DNA of 9,594 nucleotides. It comes from CAYVXE01 sp964455375. GTDB lineage: Bacteria; Zhuqueibacterota; Zhuqueibacteria; Oceanimicrobiales; Oceanimicrobiaceae. Below the pieces are notes generated by a model. It saw only the letters and a program-made list of their open reading frames with translations, made no database searches and was not told the DNA's origin. The stretch is from positions 1 through 9,594 of the forward strand of contig CAYVXE010000150.1 of the NCBI GenBank assembly GCA_964455375.1, in the 5' to 3' direction. Positions 5,128 through 9,594 of the stretch are shown one piece after another (the first letter of the stretch is position 1; every line of letters begins with the position of its first letter). The position numbers were made by a program, and so were the translations under genes.

Positions 5128-7443
5128 TTATTTTTCCCTGGGGAATTTTATGCGGATTTCTGTGCCTTCTCCTTTCCGTGATTTAATTTTAAACGTTCCC
5201 CCCGCAAGGATCACGCGTTCCTGCATCCCAAGTAGCCCAAGACTTTTTCCACGGATGGCAAGCTGCTGTTCACGGTCTACGTCAAAGCCGGCTCCATCGT
5301 CACCAATAATTAGTTCAAAAGTGTTCGGGGCAGGTGTTAACCTGATCCAGATATTTTTTGCTTTTGCATGTCTGGTTACATTGGTGAATGCTTCCTGCAC
5401 CACCCGGAAACAGACAATTTCAATGTCCGGTGGTAAGCGCCCGGGAAAGACGCCTAAATTTAATGTGATTTTAATTGGATGGAACCTGGCGTTATGATCG
5501 ACAAACCAGCGGAGTGCGGGTGCCAAGCCGAGGTCGTCGAGTATGGACGGGCGTAAGTTAAGCGAAAGATTCCGTACCTGTTCCAGAGCACTATCGACCA
5601 TGTTAATAGATTCAGAAAGTCTGGTTTTGATTTCTATTGGTACTCGATCTTGCCGGATTGTTTGTAAATTCAGTTTGACGGCAGTTAATGTTTGCCCGAT
5701 TTCGTCATGCAATTCATTGGCAATGCTGCGTCGCTCCCGCTCCTGAATGTTGAGTAATCGCTGCGAAAGTGCTTTGATCTGTTTTGTTTTTTCTTGCAAT
5801 GCCGCTTCCGATTTTTTCCTTTCCGTAATGTCTGCAGTCGAAAGGAACACCCTGGATAATGTTTGTTCATATCCGGGCACGACCTGCCATTTGAGTGAGA
5901 TGTATTTTTCTTTACCGGTTAAGGTTTTCACGATGGCTTCGGATTCATTAACGGTTTTTCCATCAGCAATGGCGAGCAATTGTTCTTTGAAAATAGGGTA
6001 GGAGTCTACCGTAAAAATTTTAGCCAGGCCGACAAACAATTCATGTTTTGATTTTGCTTCATGTAGTGCCAAAACGGCTTTGTTCACATCCTGTATTTTG
6101 ACCATGGTTGCACATTTGGCCACGGTTTCCGGCCGCTTGTCAAAATACCGGCGAAAATTCTTAACGTGTTTCTTCTTTAAAGCCAATATAAATTTCGCGA
6201 TCTCAGAAAAGTCCTCTTCCCACAGTGGAACAGGGGACTCTTCAAACAGCGCCAGATAGCGCTCACGACTTTGCTGAAGGGCGTTCTCTGCTGCCTTGCG
6301 CGCCGTGATATCGTGAACGGAACCGATGAGATGGGTGCATAGCCCCGCTTCATTTACCGCCGGTGTGACACTGACAATGCCGGTTAGTCTGCCCGTTGGA
6401 TAATCAGACGTTTCTTCCCAGACAACGGTTTGTTTTTTTGCAATAGCCTCTTTGTATTTAGCCACTGCCAGCTTGTGCGCAGCTGCCGGTATGACCTCAT
6501 CATATCTTTTACCAATGATTTGGTTTTCTGTTAATCCTGTTTTTATTAAAAAATTGCGGTTAACAGCTAAAAAACGGAAACAATCATCGGGTTCAACAGC
6601 TAATTGAAACAAGACATCGCCTACGGTGTCAAAGATTAAAGAGAGATTTTTCTCACTTTTTTCCAGCGCTTCCTGTGTTTTCTTTATCTCTTCAATATTT
6701 CTGGTGACAGAGAGAATATGAGGAACATCATTCAGCTCTATTATCGTAGCAGACATGAGTCCGGTTATCGTGCTGCCGTTTTTCATTCTGAATTTGGCTT
6801 CCAGATTATCCACACGTTTGTGTTTTGTTAAGCCCTCAACTAATGTTTCCCTGTCTTCCGGGTTAGCCCAGATGTTTAAATCCAGGGAGGTTTTACCAAT
6901 GACATCCTCTCTGTTATAGCCAGTGATTTGCGTAAAACCTTCATTAATATCAACATACATTCCATCTGACATCCGGTTGATGTTTATGGAATCCGGACTT
7001 GTGTGGAAAGCTTTACGGAGTTTTTCTTCAGTTTCTCTCAGTGCCTTTGCAGTCTGGATTTTTTCGGTAATATCGGTTGCGGTTTGCGTGAAGGCGGTAA
7101 TTTTTCCGTTCTCAAAAATGGGACAAATCCGGGTAGAGTACCATGCGGTTGAACCGTTTGCACCCTCACCTTCAATTTCATACACTCCCTGTTTGCCGGT
7201 TTCTAAAACCTGTTTAAAACAGTCCCTGACTTGTTGATGGTAAGCTGCAGGGATAAAGTCAAAAACAGTGCTGCCGATGACAGCTTCTTTATCGAATCCC
7301 GGCAGAGTACGATTAATGAGTTGTATCTCCCCTTCAAGGGTGATGAGGCTGATGATATCAGGCGTGTTTTCCAATAGAACACGATAGGTGTCATTAAAAA
7401 ACTCTTCAGTGCGGGAACCGGCTTTGGGAGATTTTATTTGCAT
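5128..7443 (-). CDS. Soluble multi-PAS sensor histidine kinase, HisKA_3 (NarX/DegS-like) type
   Basis: A 771-residue protein with no membrane segment. PAS domains lie at about 18-128 (ending TATDITEKI), 138-253 and 262-382 (ending SVHDITARK). A fourth, unusual PAS-like block spans about 392-541 and ends STADITERK. It contains PVPLWEEDFSEI and a helical insertion with VKIQDVNKAVLALHEAKSK, a variant seen in PAS-rich kinases of anaerobic bacteria and methanogens. A coiled linker (about 540-570) leads to HisKA_3 with phospho-His H579 in ERRSIANELHDEIGQTL. The HATPase has N688 in QEAFTNVTRHAKA, G1 box GDDGAGF (714-720) and G2 box SLGLLGMQER (734-743). It should phosphorylate the NarL-type regulator encoded 31-37 bp downstream. 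The ATG has a modest AGGTG ribosome site 9 bases upstream. No cofactor-binding signature is clear, so the signal is unknown. Confidence 0.95.
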   Translation of the reverse strand: MQIKSPKAGSRTEEFFNDTYRVLLENTPDIISLITLEGEIQLINRTLPGFDKEAVIGSTVFDFIPAAYHQQVRDCFKQVLETGKQGVYEIEGEGANGSTAWYSTRICPIFENGKITAFTQTATDITEKIQTAKALRETEEKLRKAFHTSPDSININRMSDGMYVDINEGFTQITGYNREDVIGKTSLDLNIWANPEDRETLVEGLTKHKRVDNLEAKFRMKNGSTITGLMSATIIELNDVPHILSVTRNIEEIKKTQEALEKSEKNLSLIFDTVGDVLFQLAVEPDDCFRFLAVNRNFLIKTGLTENQIIGKRYDEVIPAAAHKLAVAKYKEAIAKKQTVVWEETSDYPTGRLTGIVSVTPAVNEAGLCTHLIGSVHDITARKAAENALQQSRERYLALFEESPVPLWEEDFSEIAKFILALKKKHVKNFRRYFDKRPETVAKCATMVKIQDVNKAVLALHEAKSKHELFVGLAKIFTVDSYPIFKEQLLAIADGKTVNESEAIVKTLTGKEKYISLKWQVVPGYEQTLSRVFLSTADITERKKSEAALQEKTKQIKALSQRLLNIQERERRSIANELHDEIGQTLTAVKLNLQTIRQDRVPIEIKTRLSESINMVDSALEQVRNLSLNLRPSILDDLGLAPALRWFVDHNARFHPIKITLNLGVFPGRLPPDIEIVCFRVVQEAFTNVTRHAKAKNIWIRLTPAPNTFELIIGDDGAGFDVDREQQLAIRGKSLGLLGMQERVILAGGTFKIKSRKGEGTEIRIKFPREK

Positions 7444-7506
7444 GTTGTGAACACCTGAACAGGCTAATTAGTGTTTGACCAAAAGCATGATACGTTTTAC
7501 AAGAAG

Positions 7507-7545
7507 TGTCATTTCGAATCTGGGGGTTGCGGGGTTGAAATGACA
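7507..7545. repeat. Inverted repeat (9-bp stem, 21-nt loop) in the spacer upstream of the kinase
   Basis: TGTCATTTC (7507-7515) and GAAATGACA (7537-7545) are exact reverse complements around a G-rich loop (GGGGGTTGCGGGG core). With one bulged G, a further AA/TT pair extends the stem. TGTCATTTCGA-type palindromes occur as dispersed intergenic repeats in several bacterial genomes, and this may be a decayed copy. Alternatives are a stem-loop ending the queD transcript, though no T run follows, or a regulator site for the kinase gene. The rest of the 7444-7668 spacer shows no convincing promoter or small gene. Confidence 0.55.
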
Positions 7546-7668
7546 GGGCAGAAGAGGTGTTTTCGGTCAATATCCTTGGGTAAATATGGAAAAATTTTCT
7601 TAGACAACTCAGAGTCCAACCTTGACAGCAACAATCTGTGATGTCCGCGTCTCTATTGAGATTACATT

Positions 7669-7995
7669 TTATAACTCTGCCCACTTCCCATCACCCTCCC
7701 AAACCCGAATCGTAAATGGAAAGTTAAGTTCTTTTTTTAAGCGGCCGTGCAGAAGTTCGCAGATATTTTCCACGGTTGGATAGTCTAAAAAATCATTCAG
7801 TGAGGTGTGATCATAATCGTTCAAGACGTGATTAACGGACTTTTTCATATCGGCAAAATCCAGGACCATACCGTCTTTGGTTTCACCCTCGATGATCACT
7901 TCTATCTTGTAGGTGTGGCCGTGCAACGTCCCGCATTTTGGGTGGCCCGGGAGAAAATGTGCACAGTCGATATAATGTATGGTTCCGAGTCGCAT
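7669..7995 (-). CDS. queD: 6-carboxy-5,6,7,8-tetrahydropterin synthase / 6-pyruvoyl-tetrahydropterin synthase family protein (QueD)
   Basis: A 108-residue enzyme of the PTPS/QueD family. QueD converts 7,8-dihydroneopterin triphosphate to 6-carboxytetrahydropterin, the second step towards preQ0 and queuosine tRNA modification. Zinc ligands are H13 (in IDCAHFLPGH), H25 and H27. The catalytic Cys is C21 in the CGTLHGH motif; the C-x3-HGH form is the one seen in QueD, whereas the PTPS-III folate-type variant has Glu instead. Also visible are LDFADMK (45-51), the D62-H63 pair in NDYDHTSLND, PTVEN (73-77) and the terminal Glu E100 in RVWEGDGKWAE. The protein is slightly shorter than the usual 118-121 residues, with no missing motif. 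No queE, queC or folE is adjacent. It lies after the glnA terminator, and no Shine-Dalgarno precedes its ATG, so its promoter and translation signal are unclear. A pterin-synthesis role cannot be excluded. Confidence 0.88.
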   Translation of the reverse strand: MRLGTIHYIDCAHFLPGHPKCGTLHGHTYKIEVIIEGETKDGMVLDFADMKKSVNHVLNDYDHTSLNDFLDYPTVENICELLHGRLKKELNFPFTIRVWEGDGKWAEL

Positions 7996-8022
7996 TGGTA
8001 TTTGATGTGTTTTGTTTACAAA

Positions 8023-8056
8023 CTGAAAGTCCCGGAGAAGCCTCCGGGACTTTCAG
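8023..8056 (-). terminator. Strong hairpin terminator after glnA
   Basis: CTGAAAGTCCCGGAG and CTCCGGGACTTTCAG form a perfect 15-bp stem with a 4-nt loop, 23 bp past the glnA stop codon. The core GTCCCGGAG/CTCCGGGAC is GC-rich. On the minus strand it is followed by TTT inside the arm and TTTG after it, so the T tract is short. It probably ends glnA transcription, perhaps incompletely, with some readthrough into queD. The AAAG/CTTT flanks could let it act in both directions. Confidence 0.7.
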
Positions 8057-8078
8057 AAAGATCCGTTTGATAAAATTC

Positions 8079-9413
8079 TTATAAAATTGGAAAATATTTT
8101 TTCATTTCCCATTGGGACACCTGTGCCCGGTATTCCTGCCATTCCAGCCTTTTATTTTCCAGCAGTGAGTGAAAAACGTGGTCGCCGAGAACTTTTTTTA
8201 TGACTTCGCTCTTTTCCATCGTTTTAATGGCATCGAACAAATCTACGGGTAATGTGTTAATATTTAGTTTCTTCCGTTCCTCTTCTGAAAGGTGGTAGAC
8301 GTTGCGTTCAACCGGTGGAATTTCAGGGTAATCATTTTCGATACCCTCCAGACCTGCTGCCAGCATGACACTGAAGGCCAGGTACGGGTTACATGCCGGG
8401 TCCGGCATCCGCAATTCCACACGGGTTGCGTTTTCACTGCCTAAGCGGTAGGCTGGAATACGGATCATGTCTGACCGGTTACGTACTGCCCAGGTCGTAT
8501 ATATGGGCGCTTCGTATCCCGGAACCAGGCGTTTGTATGAATTAACCCACTGATTGGTGACGAGGGTAAATTCAGGTGCGTGCCTGATGAGCCCGGCGAT
8601 GAATTTTCTGGCTATGGTTGAAAGGTGATGTTTGCCATTTGCATCATAAAATGCATTGCGTTCACCTTTGAACAAGGACATGTGTGTGTGCATGCCGCTG
8701 CCGTTTTCTCCAAACAGAGGTTTTGGCATGAAGGTGGCGTAAATGTCATTTCGTAAAGCAACTTCTTTTACAATGAGCCTGTACGTCATCGCGTTGTCTG
8801 CCATGGTCAGTGCATCGGTGTAACGCAAGTCGATTTCATGCTGGCTGGGACCCACTTCATGGTGGCTGGTTTCCACATCGATGCCCATGGATTCCAGCGC
8901 GGCAACGGTTTGTTTTCGAAAATCACTGGCAACATCCAGCGGAGTAAGGTCAAAGTACCCACCATTGTCCAGTGTCTGAGGTTTATCTTCTACGGCTTTG
9001 AAATAAAAGTATTCTAACTCCGGTCCCACATAACACGTAAAACCTAAATCTGCAGCCCGTTTTAACGTGCGTTTCAGCACGCCGCGTGGATCACCGTCGT
9101 AGGGTTGGCCTTCCGGGGTTTCTATATCACAAAATATTCTGGCGACCGCGGTGTTTTCATTATGACTCCATGGCAGAATTCGGAAGGTTGTTGGGTCAGG
9201 CCGTGCCATCATATCACTTTCATCGATGCGAACAAATCCTTCAATGGAGGACCCGTCAAATCCGGCGCCTTCTTTAAGTGCAGCTTCTAATTCTCTGATC
9301 GTAATGGCAAAACTTTTGAGAAAACCTAAGATATCAGTAAACCACAATCTGATAAATTTTACATTGCTGTCCTTTGCAGCTTTTAAGACATCTTCGTTGG
9401 TTTTTGGTGTCAT
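8079..9413 (-). CDS. glnA: Glutamine synthetase, type I (GSI-alpha)
   Basis: A complete 444-residue enzyme that makes glutamine from glutamate, ammonia and ATP and works as a cytoplasmic dodecamer. The beta-grasp N-domain carries the family loop GAGFDGSSIEGFVRIDESDM (49-68). The catalytic domain shows metal ligands E132 and E134 (GPELEYF), E186 and E193 (HHEVGPSQHEIDLR), the ATP-site motif with H242 (GENGSGMHTHMS), NSYKRLVPGYEAP (291-303) with flap residue E301, and NATRVELRMPD (328-338). Length and lack of the roughly 25-residue insertion place it in GSI-alpha, the non-adenylylated class. R62 matches the Bacillus subtilis Arg62 needed for feedback inhibition by glutamine. The region around Y373 (RNVYHLSEEER) is collinear with the GSI-beta adenylylation site but lacks its KNLYDLPPEE form. 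Ribosome site GGAGAG lies 6 bases before the ATG. The gene appears monocistronic, with a hairpin behind it. Confidence 0.98.
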   Translation of the reverse strand: MTPKTNEDVLKAAKDSNVKFIRLWFTDILGFLKSFAITIRELEAALKEGAGFDGSSIEGFVRIDESDMMARPDPTTFRILPWSHNENTAVARIFCDIETPEGQPYDGDPRGVLKRTLKRAADLGFTCYVGPELEYFYFKAVEDKPQTLDNGGYFDLTPLDVASDFRKQTVAALESMGIDVETSHHEVGPSQHEIDLRYTDALTMADNAMTYRLIVKEVALRNDIYATFMPKPLFGENGSGMHTHMSLFKGERNAFYDANGKHHLSTIARKFIAGLIRHAPEFTLVTNQWVNSYKRLVPGYEAPIYTTWAVRNRSDMIRIPAYRLGSENATRVELRMPDPACNPYLAFSVMLAAGLEGIENDYPEIPPVERNVYHLSEEERKKLNINTLPVDLFDAIKTMEKSEVIKKVLGDHVFHSLLENKRLEWQEYRAQVSQWEMKKYFPIL

Positions 9414-9450
9414 AAAGAGCTCTCCTTATGGTTAAGTATTTTTACCCTGT

Positions 9451-9491
9451 TATTTAATAAATTGATGAGTTAAATGCAAGAAAATATTGTA
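9451..9491 (-). promoter_or_regulatory. Candidate promoter elements upstream of glnA
   Basis: Two weak options are visible on the minus strand. One is TTGCAT (9479-9474), a 17-bp spacer and TAAATA (9456-9451). The other is a better -10 box, TACAAT (9491-9486), without a good -35. No sigma-54 GG-N10-GC element and no GlnR/TnrA-type TGTNA-N7-TNACA site was found, so nitrogen control cannot be read from this region. Confidence 0.3.
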
Positions 9492-9565
9492 CACCCGACC
9501 TGTTTTTATGGTTATATTTCTGTAAGAATTAAGTTTTTAACTCTTCGTAACTTTTAATAATTTAC

Positions 9566-9594
9566 TTGACATCGTTGGTTATTTTTTGCATATT
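9566..9594 (+). promoter_or_regulatory. Predicted plus-strand promoter for a divergent gene beyond the right edge
   Basis: A perfect -35 box TTGACA (9566-9571) is followed, after exactly 17 bp, by CATATT (9589-9594), a four-of-six match to the -10 consensus. The window ends at that last base. It would drive a gene to the right, divergent from glnA. The product cannot be seen. Confidence 0.45.

Noticed and set aside
7406..7684. Minus-strand 92-codon frame that fills the whole queD-kinase spacer, Cys-rich, with a GGGAGG close to its ATG
   Set aside because: It overlaps both flanking genes out of frame, crosses the inverted repeat, has an irregular composition and matches no known family. The GGGAGG lies inside queD coding sequence and is too close to the ATG.
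9470..9491. TGTAC...TTGCA sequence upstream of glnA as a GlnR/TnrA operator
   Set aside because: It does not fit TGTNA-N7-TNACA on either strand, and the arms pair poorly.

Overview
The window is a chromosomal stretch of a bacterium with moderate GC content (mid-40s percent by eye, not counted). Every credible gene lies on the minus strand, so transcription runs right to left. The gene set is a class I-alpha glutamine synthetase, a QueD-type enzyme, soluble multi-PAS kinases and an Rrf2 regulator with three cysteines. This suits a free-living environmental bacterium, perhaps anaerobic or facultative, of a Calditrichota-, Bacteroidota- or Desulfobacterota-like type. That placement is weak because there is no rRNA or other strong marker.

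Layout in transcription order. At the right edge, a likely plus-strand promoter (9566-9594) points out of the window. Then come glnA (9413-8079), a strong hairpin terminator (8056-8023) and queD (7995-7669). A 225-bp spacer follows, carrying a 9-bp inverted repeat. Next is a two-component pair: a soluble four-PAS HisKA_3 kinase (7443-5128) and a NarL/FixJ-type DNA-binding response regulator (5090-4410). After a 183-bp spacer with a short direct repeat comes a tight four-gene cluster: a receiver-only protein (4226-3819), a small DUF7793/STAS-like protein (3811-3401), a three-PAS hybrid histidine kinase with a C-terminal receiver (3375-1096) and a second receiver-only protein (1083-712). A hairpin overlaps the end of this cluster. 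Last is an Rrf2-family regulator (556-134), transcribed from its own promoter.

How the parts may work together. The HisKA_3 kinase and NarL-type regulator look like a complete sensor-to-transcription pair. The four-gene cluster has three receiver domains and one kinase but no DNA-binding, enzymatic or HPt output domain. Its signal must leave through protein-protein contacts, possibly via the STAS-like protein, or through a partner encoded elsewhere. The first receiver-only protein has Lys where the second acidic-pocket Asp normally sits, the position altered in the constitutively active CheY D13K mutant.

The most striking non-coding feature is a 31-bp near-perfect palindrome (611-641). It is centred on the -10 box of the predicted rrf2 promoter and looks like an autoregulatory operator for the Rrf2 protein. 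No tRNA, rRNA, CRISPR array or insertion sequence was seen, and no gene-free stretch exceeds 300 bp.
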